This document shows, piece after piece, positions 45,191 to 54,502 of a DNA stretch of 64,000 bases (the first letter of the stretch is position 1; every line of letters starts with the position of its first letter). The DNA is taken from contig DUSX01000010.1 in assembly GCA_012842395.1 (NCBI GenBank), positions 1 through 64,000 of the forward strand, read 5' to 3'. Both the position numbers and the translations under genes were made by a program. Under the pieces are notes generated by a model. That model saw only the letters and a list, made by a program, of their open reading frames with translations. It ran no database searches and was not told the DNA's origin. This DNA comes from Bacillota bacterium (GTDB lineage Bacteria; Bacillota; SHA-98; UBA4971).

Positions 45191-46043
45191 GCGGCACAGA
45201 CCCGGCAGATCCAGGCAGACCCACAGGGATGGCAGTCCAAGAGGTGACCCGGGTCGTCCGGAGACCGGGGCCACTCCCGGGGCGGGCTATCCCGGTGCCA
45301 TTTGTACGCCTGATGCAGGGCTCCGCTCATGCAGGTGGATGCAGCTGGACCCGCCACGCCATGCCATGCCTACCGCCGTGCCTACTGTTCCCACGTCCAC
45401 CCTACCGATGCCGATATGCGTTCTCTCCTCGCCGGCGCGTGCCAGGCCAGCGGGCACCGGACTCATGTCATTCATGTCGCTGGTTCTTCCCTGGTTCTTC
45501 CGCCCGGCCCATCCAACCCCTCCATACCCCAAGGATGCCTTTCCTTCCACCAACCCACATCGCGAGCCATAGCTCTCGCGGGCAGGATTATGTAAACCAG
45601 TGGAGAAATGCATCTGCAGTAGTTCGAGGGTAGCCCTATGGCTCAGGTGACCCGATGGCTCAAGTCCAGTGACTCGGGGGTAACCGGGTAACTCAAGTGG
45701 CTGGATGGCCCAAACCGCAGTAGTTCGGCGTAGAAGATGCCAGAGCCTGGGTAGCGACCCGAGGGCTTGAGTTCGTAACGATTCGACGCGTAACGATTCG
45801 AGCGGCGCACCGTCACCAACGTACCATCATTCGCAGCAATGGTTACAGTCTTTTGCCCCGCCGGCAATCCGGGCGAGAAGGAGGTGCCCCCTACGAAAGC
45901 CCAGCATCGGGCGGTGGCAAAAGGGCCCGTGGTCCGAAACACGTGCGGCCTGACCGATGAGAGGAAACAAGGAGACTCTCGTTGTGGAAGCCGCCTTGTG
46001 TTGCGGGAAGGGCCTTCTTCACGCAAATTCAAGGGGGTATTGG
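45191..46043 (+). other. 850-nt non-coding gap before ompM1, with possible remnant
   Basis: No convincing gene on either strand. The reverse strand at 45643-46032 stays open for 129 codons and contains a plausible protein-like stretch (about 45700-45900) but no supported start or family. Short direct repeats occur: CGTAACGATTCGA twice (about 45774-45802), and GCAGTAGTTCG near 45615 and 45716. The last 20 bases hold the ribosome site of ompM1. Confidence 0.5.
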
Positions 46044-48746
46044 ATGATGAAGAGATACATGGCAGCGATCATCGCAGTCGTCGTAGCATTAGCTCTGGCG
46101 CTGCCCGTCATGGCCAATCCCTTCGCCGACGTCCCGGAGAACCACTGGGCATACGAGGCTGTGAAACAGCTTGCAGCTGCTGGCCTCGTGCAAGGCTTTC
46201 CGGACGGCACGTTCAAGGGTTCCGAGGGAATGACCAGGTACCAAATGGCCATGGTGGTCGCTCGTCTTCTGTCAGATCTGGACGCGCAGATCAGGGACGC
46301 CATCCAGCAGGCGAAGGACGAAGCGACAATTCAGGAGGCGCAGCAGCAAGAGGCGATCAACAAGGCCATAGATGAGGCCAAGATGCAGGCTGTGGACATG
46401 TCCAAGGCCGCAGCCCAGGAGATAGCGCAGGCTGCCGCCGAGGAGGCGGCGAAGGCCGCCGCGGAGCAAGCGGCACAGGGCGCGGCTGAGCAGGCGCGCA
46501 AAGCCGCGGAGGAAGCCATACAGGCGCACGCGGCCGCGCAGGCCAAGGCGAACGCCGAGGCCCAGGCCCAGGCGGGAGCCCAGGCCCAACCCGAGCAGGC
46601 CCAGCCTGCACAGCCCGCACAGCCGGCAGAGGCGGCCGCACAGCAGGCCCAGCCGGGGCAGAGTCAGTCCCAGCCGGTGGTAGTCGAGAAACCCATCATC
46701 GAGAAGATCATTGAGCAGCATATCGTCGAGAAGGAAGGCTCGGTGGACCAGGCGACCCTCGACGCGCGAGTGGCTGAGACCATCGCAGTGATCGAGGCTC
46801 TCAAGACCGAGTTCAACCAGGAGCTGAGCGCGCTCGGCGTGCGCGTGACGGCCCTCGAGGACCAGCTTGCGCTGGTGAACTCGAAGATTGAGGATGTTAA
46901 CCAGGTGACCGCGCAGCTATCCTCGAAGCTGGCGAAGACCGCTTCAGACCTCGAAGCGCATATCGCCGGCCACGAAAAAGTCCGCATCTCCGGCGACAGC
47001 GCGGTCAGGTTCAACGATGTGGACATCTCGGGCAGCGGAACGCCGTGGCTCGATCCCTTCAATCCGGAGAACAACGATGCGGCTGAGAACGCGTCCAGCA
47101 CTGACTACGTGTTTGCTCCGACGAGCGAGTTCAGCCACGAGCTGAACTTGAAACTCACGGCGAACGTGGCGGACGGCGTCGTAGCTGAGGCCGGCCTTGC
47201 CGCCATGACGAACATCTTCGGCGGCGGTTGGGACAACAACGCGTTCCAGCTCAAAGACAACGGTCTCTACCTCGACATCGTAACCCCGGGCATCCTGCGC
47301 CACGTGCACGTTGGCAACGTGGCGGAGCCTGCCGGGACGTTCAGCGACCTCACTCTGCAGGGCCACCTGCTTCGCGATGACGATGGCGTCCCGATTTACG
47401 AAGGGGCGCTGGCTGAAATGGCTTACGGCCGTTTGAACGCCACCGGTCTTGTGTGGAGGCTGCAGGCTCCGGTCACTGACGCGGGCAGCGCCGCTTACGC
47501 CAGGTACGCGGCGGCGGTCGACGCGAAGCTGTCGCTCACCGACAACCTCATCATCGGAGCGACCTACGTGACCGCATTCGACGATGAGAAATCGATCGCG
47601 AACGGTCCTGCGACCGTGGACAGGGACAGTGTTGCCGCAGTGAACGCCAAAGCCAACCTCGCGCTCGGGTGGAGCGCGTCAGCCGAATTCGCGCGGCACA
47701 TCGACGGGAGCGGAGCCCAGCACACCGCTGCTGACATGAGTCTCGACGGCCGCCTCGGTCCGGTTCAGCTCGGCGCGGCCTACACGAGGGTCGAGGCCGG
47801 GTACCAGCCCGAGTTCGTCGAAGTACCGTACGACTCCACCGAGGACCGCGGAATAGACAACAACGTGAAGACAGTGTCCGTCCAAGCCAGCCTGCCGCTC
47901 GCCGTGGTCGGCGGCCAGCTCACGCTGACCGGCGGATACGAGAAGACCGGGAACGCGAACTGGGTGCCTGAACCCGGCGACGACGGCAAGGACGTGGTGG
48001 CCACGCAGTCGGCCGGTGTGAAGTTCGAAAGGAACCTCTTGGGTGCCGACGTGGCGGCAGGGGTCGACGTAGCTCTCGCGCATCGGGATAGCGCGAAGCC
48101 TAACCCGATCGTCAACTCGCTGGAGATAGCGAGGTCCATCTCGGCGACCTACGCTCCGCTGTCGGCTGAATACTCCGTCACCGACGTGCGGGACTTCGAC
48201 GCAAAGACGCCTGTGTCCAAGGAGACGGTCCTGGACCTCGGGTTTGCGCACAACCTGACGCCTGCCATCGCGCTCCGCGGCGGGTATAAGTCCTACAACA
48301 TGGACGTTCAGGACGCCAGGAGCACGGCGGTCCCTGAGGCGTACACCGTCAAGACGGCTGGCGTGGACCTCGGTTTCGACGTCACGACCGTGACGAAGCT
48401 CACCGGTTCGTGGGAGTACAAGCGCGTGGATTACAGCGACGCGACCCCGTGGACCGAGGACAGCACGGAGATTGAGGGCGTCAAGACCACGGCAAAGGCC
48501 GGGATCGAGAGCCAGGTGACGCCGAATACCAAGCTCACGGGCGAGGTCAGCATGGCCTCCGGTTCTGTGAAGGATCCCGGTGTGGACGGGCGGATGCTTG
48601 CCGGCGAGATCGGGCTTGCTCACCACATCGCGGAGAACACCGATCTCGAGCTGGGCTACAAGGCCGTGTCGTACACCGCCAACGACGATCCCGCCAATAG
48701 CTACAGGTCCAACGTCGCCACCGCGTCGCTCGTCGTGAAGTTCTAA
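46044..48746 (+). CDS. ompM: SLH-domain outer-membrane porin/tether OmpM (copy 1)
   Basis: A 900-aa protein starting MMKRYM at ATG 46044 behind CAAGGGGG, the same start context as copy 2. A signal peptide (about residues 5-25) precedes one SLH domain (about 26-75; FADVPENHWAYEAVKQLAAA, MTRYQMAMVVARLL). Then comes a very Ala/Gln-rich coiled segment (about 80-235) and further coil to about 300. The motif HIAGHEKVRISG (about 305) starts the C-terminal barrel, which ends SLVVKF. In Negativicutes, OmpM binds the wall polymer through SLH and so ties the outer membrane to peptidoglycan while acting as a porin. The spacer is richer in Ala/Gln than in copy 2. Confidence 0.92.
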   Translation: MMKRYMAAIIAVVVALALALPVMANPFADVPENHWAYEAVKQLAAAGLVQGFPDGTFKGSEGMTRYQMAMVVARLLSDLDAQIRDAIQQAKDEATIQEAQQQEAINKAIDEAKMQAVDMSKAAAQEIAQAAAEEAAKAAAEQAAQGAAEQARKAAEEAIQAHAAAQAKANAEAQAQAGAQAQPEQAQPAQPAQPAEAAAQQAQPGQSQSQPVVVEKPIIEKIIEQHIVEKEGSVDQATLDARVAETIAVIEALKTEFNQELSALGVRVTALEDQLALVNSKIEDVNQVTAQLSSKLAKTASDLEAHIAGHEKVRISGDSAVRFNDVDISGSGTPWLDPFNPENNDAAENASSTDYVFAPTSEFSHELNLKLTANVADGVVAEAGLAAMTNIFGGGWDNNAFQLKDNGLYLDIVTPGILRHVHVGNVAEPAGTFSDLTLQGHLLRDDDGVPIYEGALAEMAYGRLNATGLVWRLQAPVTDAGSAAYARYAAAVDAKLSLTDNLIIGATYVTAFDDEKSIANGPATVDRDSVAAVNAKANLALGWSASAEFARHIDGSGAQHTAADMSLDGRLGPVQLGAAYTRVEAGYQPEFVEVPYDSTEDRGIDNNVKTVSVQASLPLAVVGGQLTLTGGYEKTGNANWVPEPGDDGKDVVATQSAGVKFERNLLGADVAAGVDVALAHRDSAKPNPIVNSLEIARSISATYAPLSAEYSVTDVRDFDAKTPVSKETVLDLGFAHNLTPAIALRGGYKSYNMDVQDARSTAVPEAYTVKTAGVDLGFDVTTVTKLTGSWEYKRVDYSDATPWTEDSTEIEGVKTTAKAGIESQVTPNTKLTGEVSMASGSVKDPGVDGRMLAGEIGLAHHIAENTDLELGYKAVSYTANDDPANSYRSNVATASLVVKF

Positions 48747-48880
48747 GGGTAAGGGCGACGCCTAGCGGCGCAGGCAGCACGAAACGCATGAAGCGCAGGC
48801 GCGCGAAGCGCAAGCGGACGTCCGCACGGGCCGTGCGCGGGTGCGCCGGGAGCGCCGCGGGTGGTTCACTGGTGAAGAGG

Positions 48881-48920
48881 CCGCAGGCCGGGGATAACCC
48901 CGGCCTGCGGCTCTTTTCTT
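48881..48920 (+). terminator. Strong intrinsic terminator after ompM1
   Basis: CCGCAGGCCGGGG (48881-48893) and CCCCGGCCTGCGG (48898-48910) form a perfect 13-bp stem with the loop ATAA, followed by CTCTTTTCTTCTC. Confidence 0.9.
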
Positions 48921-48959
48921 CTCTTCTATCTGCTGTGTTCTGGCGCCGCGTCTCGGCTG

Positions 48960-48990
48960 GCCCCGGGGGAATCCCCCGGGGCATTTTCAT
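48960..48990 (+). terminator. Second hairpin terminator after ompM1
   Basis: GCCCCGGGGG and CCCCCGGGGC form a 10-bp stem around AAT, followed by ATTTTCATAT. The stem sequence is nearly the same as in the terminator after ompM2. Confidence 0.7.
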
Positions 48991-49130
48991 ATACTCTAGC
49001 GGACGGCTGATATGCGAGCCCGGCGGAGGCGGGCGGGGCGGGTGGGTGTCAGGTCCATCCTCTTGAAGGAAAAACAGGACCGCGCGGCGAATGATGCCAT
49101 GAAATGCCTGCAAGGCGGCCGAGAAACTTC

Positions 49131-49159
49131 TGGCCAATTGAAGGAATTCGTGGCATAAT
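49131..49159 (+). promoter_or_regulatory. Promoter for ompM2
   Basis: TGGCCA (49131-49136) and CATAAT (49154-49159) are separated by 17 bases. Transcription would begin near 49166, giving a leader of about 230 nt. Confidence 0.5.
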
Positions 49160-49165
49160 GGAGAA

Positions 49166-49397
49166 TAGATCAAGCCGAGGTTAGTGCTGGCGTTTGCGCC
49201 ATGTTTATCCCATACGGCAGTGGGCGAAAGGAGGTGAAAACCTGAGGTTTCCCACGAAGGCCGGTGAGGGATAAAGCGAAAGGGGCGTGGGCCGGGCGCC
49301 GCGAGCTGTAGGGGATGAGGGAACGAGGCAACTCATCGCCGACCGCGCGGGGCGAGGCTCATGGCCCTGAAGACGACTAAAACCAAGGGGGTATATC
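49166..49397 (+). promoter_or_regulatory. Long structured 5' leader of ompM2
   Basis: Visible stems are GTGGG (49220-49224) with CCCAC (49251-49255), enclosing AGGT-GAAA-ACCT (49232-49243, GNRA-type loop), and GATGAG (49314-49319) with CTCATC (49332-49337). The ribosome site CAAGGGGG lies just before ATG 49398. I do not recognise a known riboswitch. Confidence 0.4.
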
Positions 49398-52157
49398 ATG
49401 ATGAAGAGGTATATGCCCATCGCGCTGGTGGCGATACTCGTGCTGGCGCTGGCAGTTCCTGTGGCAGCCGGTCCTTTCGCCGACGTGCCTGAGAACCACT
49501 GGGCATACGAGGCCGTGAAGCAGCTCGCCGCCTACGGGCTTGTCGAGGGCTTCCCCGACGGCACGTTCAAGGGCGCGGAGCCGATGACCAGGTACCAGAT
49601 GGCGATGGTCATCGCGAGGCTCCTGGTGTCTCTCGATGGGCAGATAAAGGCCGCTATGGAGGCCGCAAGGGCGGGGGTCACTCCTGCGCCGGCGCCTGCA
49701 GCGCCTGCCCAGCCGAGCGTCATCGAGAAGGAGACCGTGACCGTCGAGAAGCCAGTGATCGAGAAGGTCATCGAGCAGACCGTGGTTGAGAAGCTGAAGA
49801 CCGAAGAGCTTGACGCGCTTACCGCGAGGGTGGCCGGGGTGGAAGACCGGGTCACCAAGGTTGAGGGCGCGGTCGACGCGGTCTCCGGCAAGGTTGATGA
49901 GGTCGACAAGAAGACCGACGACATCAACGCCAAGCTGGTCGAGCTCGACGGGGCTCTTGCTCTCCTCGAGGGCGACTTCAACGTGAAGGCTCTCGAGCTC
50001 CAGACAGAGGCCGCTAACGGCGACGCCGACCTCGCGGAGAAGATCGCAGCCGTCAAGGCAGAGCTCGAGCAGAAGATCGCCGCCGGCGACAACGAGCTCA
50101 ACGCGAAGATCGAGGCCAAGGCGAAGGAGCTCATCGCCCTCATTGATGCTCTGAAGACCGAGTTCAATCCCGAACTCACCACCCTCGGCGTGCGCGTGGT
50201 GGCTCTCGAGGAGCAGCTCGCTCTCGCGAACAGCCGGATCGATGACATCGAGCAGAAGCTCGGCGCGCTCGACGAGAAGACCGCGGCCATCGGCACCAAG
50301 CTCGACGAGCACATCGCGGGCCACGAGAAGGTCACGATAAGCGGGTCGAGCGAGGTCGTGCTCAAGGACGTCGATATCTACGCCGCCAACAGCGCATTCA
50401 ACCCGGAGGACGCGTTCGTGAACCCGAATGACATCTTCCAGGACGATACTAAGGACAACCACGTGGCAGACGGCTCTTATGAGCCTACCACGACCTTCGA
50501 GCACAAGCTGGATCTGACTCTGACGGCGCGGCCTGCTGATGGCGTGGCCGTGAACGCTACTGTGGGCACGGTGAAGAAGGTCTACGGCGCCGCCGACGAC
50601 ACCGACTTCGCGCTCAGCGATCTCTCGCTGGATGTCACGACGCCTGGCGTCCTGGCGCACTTGTACGCGGGCGGCATCCTCCTGCCAGAGAACACCTTCA
50701 CCCCATTCACGATGGTGAATGCTCTGCTTGAGGATTCCGATGGCAACCCGCTCTATGAAGGCGTCATCGCGCAGGCCTCCTTCGGGAAGGTCTCCGGGAC
50801 GACGCTGTTCCTGAAACTGCCAGCCCGGGACTTGACACCAGAGGATGAGGCGGACGATAGCTTCTCGCCATACGCCTACTACGTGTGCGCGGGTGAGGGC
50901 AAAGTTGCCTTGACCGACAACCTGAAGCTCAGCGCCGCGTACGTGTCGCAGTTCGAAGATCCTCAGTCCTCGGTGATCGACCAGGGCACCAGCTTCGTTC
51001 CCGCACCGGCCAAGGACACGGTCGTTGCGGTCGCCGGTAGCTTCGGTCTCGCACCAGGCTGGAGCGTGTCGGGCGAGTTCGCGAAGTACACGAAGTACGC
51101 CGGTGACGTTCAGGACGCAACCGGCACAGCCGCGAAGCTCGATGTCGCCGGTAAACTCGGCGCGCTTGAGCTGACCGGAAACCTTACCAGGATAGAGGAT
51201 ACGTTCTACCCGCCGTTTGTCGACATCGATACGACTGACGACGGAATAGGCAACAACTTCAAGACCGTCAGCATCAACGGCAAGCTGCCTATTGGGAACC
51301 TGACTCTCACGGGCGGCTATGAGATCACTGGTGATGCTGACCAGACGGCGGACTGGAACGAGTCCAAGACCAACACGACGACCGCGGGTGCAGAGTACAA
51401 GATGACGTGGGGCGCTCTGACCGTGACGCCGAGTCTGGGCCTGGAGAACGACCTGTATGCCCTGAGCACCGGCGTTTACAACAACGGAGACAATGTGTTT
51501 AAGCTGACGGGTGGTGTCAAGGCTGAGCTCGGGCCGGCGACCGCTGAGTACAAGATCACTGGGTCTACGTGGAAGACCAGCGGCGGAGCCCCCGAACCGT
51601 ACTATGTGGAGAACGTGTTTGACCTGGGCCTTGACTATGCGCTGACGCAGAACCTGAAGCTGGCCGCTAGCTATAACTGGACTGCGATCGATGACAAGGT
51701 CGACACTGATGCCGACAACAGCGACTATGGTATTCTCGATACGAAGACGAACACGCTCACGCTTGGCGCAAGCGCGGAGTTCCCCGTGTTCGGGAACACC
51801 ACAGTCACCGGCAGCTACGACTACGAGCTGAAGACCGATGTCCTGAACAACTACAAGCCATACAGCAAGAACATCCTGAAGGCCGGGGTGACCACGCAGC
51901 TCACGCCCAAGGCGAGCGTCGGTGCGAACGTCGGGTACTACAAGCTCGACAGGTGGACGGACGCGGCTACTGAGTACAAGTACGCACCGCTAACCAACAT
52001 CCTGGCGGACGTGACGTACACCTACAACATCGCGACCAATACCACCTTGACGCTCGGCTACAAGGTCGTGAAGTCCGACAGAGAGCAGTTCGCAGGCGAT
52101 ACCGAGTACGACTACACAGCGCGTGTGATCACGGGCTCGCTGAAGGTCACCTTCTAG
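49398..52157 (+). CDS. ompM: SLH-domain outer-membrane porin/tether OmpM (copy 2)
   Basis: A 919-aa protein with the same plan as copy 1: start MMKRYM behind CAAGGGGG, a signal peptide (about residues 5-23), and one SLH domain (about 24-73; FADVPENHWAYEAVKQLAAY, MTRYQMAMVIARLL). A coiled coil follows (about 85-300; regular KVDEVDKKTDDINAKLVEL-type heptads), then the junction HIAGHEKVTISG (about 304) and a barrel ending SLKVTF. Three barrel turns rich in Asp/Asn suggest surface loops. It has its own promoter, a long leader and a strong terminator, as expected for an abundant envelope protein. Coil and barrel differ from copy 1, so the copies may differ in pore or reach. Confidence 0.92.
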   Translation: MMKRYMPIALVAILVLALAVPVAAGPFADVPENHWAYEAVKQLAAYGLVEGFPDGTFKGAEPMTRYQMAMVIARLLVSLDGQIKAAMEAARAGVTPAPAPAAPAQPSVIEKETVTVEKPVIEKVIEQTVVEKLKTEELDALTARVAGVEDRVTKVEGAVDAVSGKVDEVDKKTDDINAKLVELDGALALLEGDFNVKALELQTEAANGDADLAEKIAAVKAELEQKIAAGDNELNAKIEAKAKELIALIDALKTEFNPELTTLGVRVVALEEQLALANSRIDDIEQKLGALDEKTAAIGTKLDEHIAGHEKVTISGSSEVVLKDVDIYAANSAFNPEDAFVNPNDIFQDDTKDNHVADGSYEPTTTFEHKLDLTLTARPADGVAVNATVGTVKKVYGAADDTDFALSDLSLDVTTPGVLAHLYAGGILLPENTFTPFTMVNALLEDSDGNPLYEGVIAQASFGKVSGTTLFLKLPARDLTPEDEADDSFSPYAYYVCAGEGKVALTDNLKLSAAYVSQFEDPQSSVIDQGTSFVPAPAKDTVVAVAGSFGLAPGWSVSGEFAKYTKYAGDVQDATGTAAKLDVAGKLGALELTGNLTRIEDTFYPPFVDIDTTDDGIGNNFKTVSINGKLPIGNLTLTGGYEITGDADQTADWNESKTNTTTAGAEYKMTWGALTVTPSLGLENDLYALSTGVYNNGDNVFKLTGGVKAELGPATAEYKITGSTWKTSGGAPEPYYVENVFDLGLDYALTQNLKLAASYNWTAIDDKVDTDADNSDYGILDTKTNTLTLGASAEFPVFGNTTVTGSYDYELKTDVLNNYKPYSKNILKAGVTTQLTPKASVGANVGYYKLDRWTDAATEYKYAPLTNILADVTYTYNIATNTTLTLGYKVVKSDREQFAGDTEYDYTARVITGSLKVTF

Positions 52158-52192
52158 CCGGGTCTGACGACGCATAACAGGACACAACACGA

Positions 52193-52222
52193 CCCCGGGG
52201 GAGCTTCCTCCCCCGGGGTTTT
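52193..52222 (+). terminator. Strong intrinsic terminator after ompM2
   Basis: CCCCGGGGGAG (52193-52203) and CTCCCCCGGGG (52208-52218) form a perfect 11-bp stem with the tetraloop CTTC, followed by TTTT. Confidence 0.93.
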
Positions 52223-52308
52223 GCCGTTCTTCGGCGGATCTTGTGGCCGGGCTATTCCCACAGGCGCCCAAACCTGGTAAGATCTCAAGGTGCAAGGGTG
52301 GCGTGAGC

Positions 52309-52794
52309 ATGCGAGGTGCTGAGATGGACCGGGAACGCGCGCACGACGGAGAAGAGAGGCACGCTCCATTCCCGCCGGGAGCGGTCATAGCTGTCGACCC
52401 TGGGCGCGACAAGTGCGGCATAGCTGTGGTCAGAGCCGACGGAACAGTGATCGCGAAGGCGATAGTGGCGAGGCAAGAGGCGGTCGACCGGGTGATGGAG
52501 CTCGCCCGCGCGCACGCGGTGAGTGTCGTCGTCCTCGGCGATCGCACTGGGTCCGGGGCTCTCGCGCGTGAGATCCAGGAGCTTGGCGGCAGGGCCGCGG
52601 GCGGTGCCGTCCGCGTGGTGTTCGTGGACGAGCACGAGAGCAGCATGGAGGGGCGGAGGCGCTACCTCGAGGACCATCCCCTGCGGGGCCTGGGGAGGCT
52701 TGTCCCCGTGTCTCTGCGGACGCCGGGCGAGCCCTTCGACGACTACGTCGCCGTTGTCCTTGCTGAAAGGTTTTTCCATTCAGTCGAAAAGTAG
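52309..52794 (+). CDS. YqgF/RuvC-like RNase H-fold protein
   Basis: A 161-aa protein (ATG 52309; ATG 52324 is also possible) with the RNase H-fold opening VIAVDPGRDKCGIAVV, whose Asp is the first catalytic residue. The central strand is VVVLGDRTGSGAL and the late block is VVFVDEHESSMEGRRRYLED. YqgF-type proteins process pre-16S rRNA or resemble Holliday-junction resolvases. A related gene of this size is seen beside outer-membrane genes in some diderm Firmicutes, but I cannot say what it does here. It lies between two ompM-type genes and behind a strong terminator, so it must have its own promoter. Confidence 0.6.
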   Translation: MRGAEMDRERAHDGEERHAPFPPGAVIAVDPGRDKCGIAVVRADGTVIAKAIVARQEAVDRVMELARAHAVSVVVLGDRTGSGALAREIQELGGRAAGGAVRVVFVDEHESSMEGRRRYLEDHPLRGLGRLVPVSLRTPGEPFDDYVAVVLAERFFHSVEK

Positions 52795-52955
52795 GACCTT
52801 GGGGAGGGATTCCCCTGGGGGTCATAGAATACTTATTAGGGCAGGTTGGGAAAGGCGGGAGCCCGCCGAGCAGCCGTTCCCGTTGAACGGGTCCGGCGAG
52901 GGGCGGGCCTGGAGTGGGCGGCGCTGCTAAGGTGTGGTGGCCTGCTGTGTGCGAA

Positions 52956-54437
52956 ATGAAAGCGTATCAAGAAAAGACGACGAAGCCCCGTCGGCGGCGC
53001 GCGGGCATCGGGCGGCTAGCTTTGCGGGCAGCAAACTCTGGGCGCAGCCAGTGGGTTCTCGCGGGCGCCCTGACGCTCGCGCTCTTGGTAGCGCTGGCTG
53101 GCCCGGTCGCGCGCGTGAGCGCATCCACTAACCCCTTTGCGGACGTCCCGAAAGGGCATTGGTCCTACGAAGCGCTTGCCCAGTTCGCCCGGCTCGGTCT
53201 TGTTGAAGGTTACTCTGCCGACGCGTTCGCGGGCGGCCGCGTCATGACCCGGTACGAAATGGCCTGGGCTGTCGCGCGCCTTGGCGAGCGCGTGAAGGCA
53301 GGAGCAGCGCTGACGCCCGACCAACGCAAGCTGCTTTCGCAACTTCAAGAGGAGTTCGCGGGCGAGCTCGCACTAGTCTCCGGAATCGGCAACCTCGGCT
53401 CACCCGGGGCTTCACCGGGCGCGCCCAGCGCAGAGGTCGCAGCGGGCAAGGGTGGCGACGCGGCAGCGACAGGCGCCGGCGGGGTGTCTCAAGGCGCGGT
53501 GTTAACCATATCTCAAGGCGGCGGGGGTACTGCGTCCGCCGGGGGAAGCGTCCCGGGCGCATCATCCGCAGGAGCCTCCCAGTCGGATGAGGTCCTCGGC
53601 GTGATTCCAGGGGTGCCGCAGCTTCCTGGGTCGTTTGAGGCGTGGTCCTCGTTGAAACTACGCCCAGATCCAGGAGCGATAGCCGCGCTCTCGGCGCTTC
53701 CGGGGAATGCCGGGCGCGAGGCTTTCTCGGGCGGCAGGAGGCTCTCGGAGCTTCTTGGGAGCAGCGGAGCGAGCGCGCCCACGGCTTCCGGACTTGTCTC
53801 ACCCGCCGAGCCGGGTTCGGTGACTCAGAAGGGTGCGGGCCAGGAGGCGGCCGTGACCATTCCGCTTGAGGACGGCACGAAGGCCGAGCTGTCATTGGGC
53901 GGCCCTCCGGCCCCCGGCGGCATAGCGCCTAGCGAGGGAGACGACGTCGTCGCGCGGCTCGACCTCAAGTACGCCCTGAGCCAGCTCGCCATATTCCGGG
54001 CTAGCTACGAGCTGGTTAAAGGGAACGAGGACGCGGCCGACGACAGCGAGAGCAAGGCAAGGGCGACGACGCTCCTCGGGATCGACTATAAGTTCGCCCT
54101 CTCTGATTCGGCGTACATCAAGGCGGGGTACACGTACTCGCGGATAACGGACCTCGTGCCGAAGGGAATAGAGTGGAGCGGATCGTCCTCCCAGGACGCG
54201 ACCGGTGAGTCCGGCTCGAAGGCTGCCGGGGTCTTCGGCGATTATACGTTGCCAGGCCTGTCGCTGGACGCCCGCAAGACCACCACCAGTTTCGGTGTGG
54301 GCTACACGTTCGGGGGCACCGCCTCCATCGTGCTCGGTTACAGGCTCATAGATTTCCAAAGCATAGACCCTGAGACCATGGTGCCGGGGTCTCACCGCAC
54401 TAATGTCGCCACGGCGGAGCTAACCATCAGGTTCTAG
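52956..54437 (+). CDS. Short SLH-domain outer-membrane protein (third SLH gene)
   Basis: A 493-aa protein counted from ATG 52956; the frame is open upstream to 52914 and no start has a good ribosome site. A long basic signal region (about residues 1-57, ending VSAS) precedes one SLH domain (about 59-108; NPFADVPKGHWSYEALAQFA, MTRYEMAWAVARL). A Gly/Ala/Ser/Pro-rich linker of about 200 residues replaces the coiled coil of the OmpM proteins. A small barrel of about 160 residues (about 330-493) follows, probably eight strands, ending ELTIRF. It may tether the outer membrane without being a large pore. Confidence 0.8.
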   Translation: MKAYQEKTTKPRRRRAGIGRLALRAANSGRSQWVLAGALTLALLVALAGPVARVSASTNPFADVPKGHWSYEALAQFARLGLVEGYSADAFAGGRVMTRYEMAWAVARLGERVKAGAALTPDQRKLLSQLQEEFAGELALVSGIGNLGSPGASPGAPSAEVAAGKGGDAAATGAGGVSQGAVLTISQGGGGTASAGGSVPGASSAGASQSDEVLGVIPGVPQLPGSFEAWSSLKLRPDPGAIAALSALPGNAGREAFSGGRRLSELLGSSGASAPTASGLVSPAEPGSVTQKGAGQEAAVTIPLEDGTKAELSLGGPPAPGGIAPSEGDDVVARLDLKYALSQLAIFRASYELVKGNEDAADDSESKARATTLLGIDYKFALSDSAYIKAGYTYSRITDLVPKGIEWSGSSSQDATGESGSKAAGVFGDYTLPGLSLDARKTTTSFGVGYTFGGTASIVLGYRLIDFQSIDPETMVPGSHRTNVATAELTIRF

Positions 54438-54502
54438 GCCATAGATGGTTGGGTGGTTGGTAGGCGGGGTCGGCTGCGGGATAAGGAAGGAGGCCAGCAG
54501 GG

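Larger units (their letters stand above)
48747..49397 (+). other. 650-nt gap between ompM1 and ompM2
   Basis: Contains two terminators (48881-48920 and 48960-48990), a promoter (49131-49159) and a structured leader of about 230 nt that runs to the ompM2 start. No gene is supported on either strand. Confidence 0.6.
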
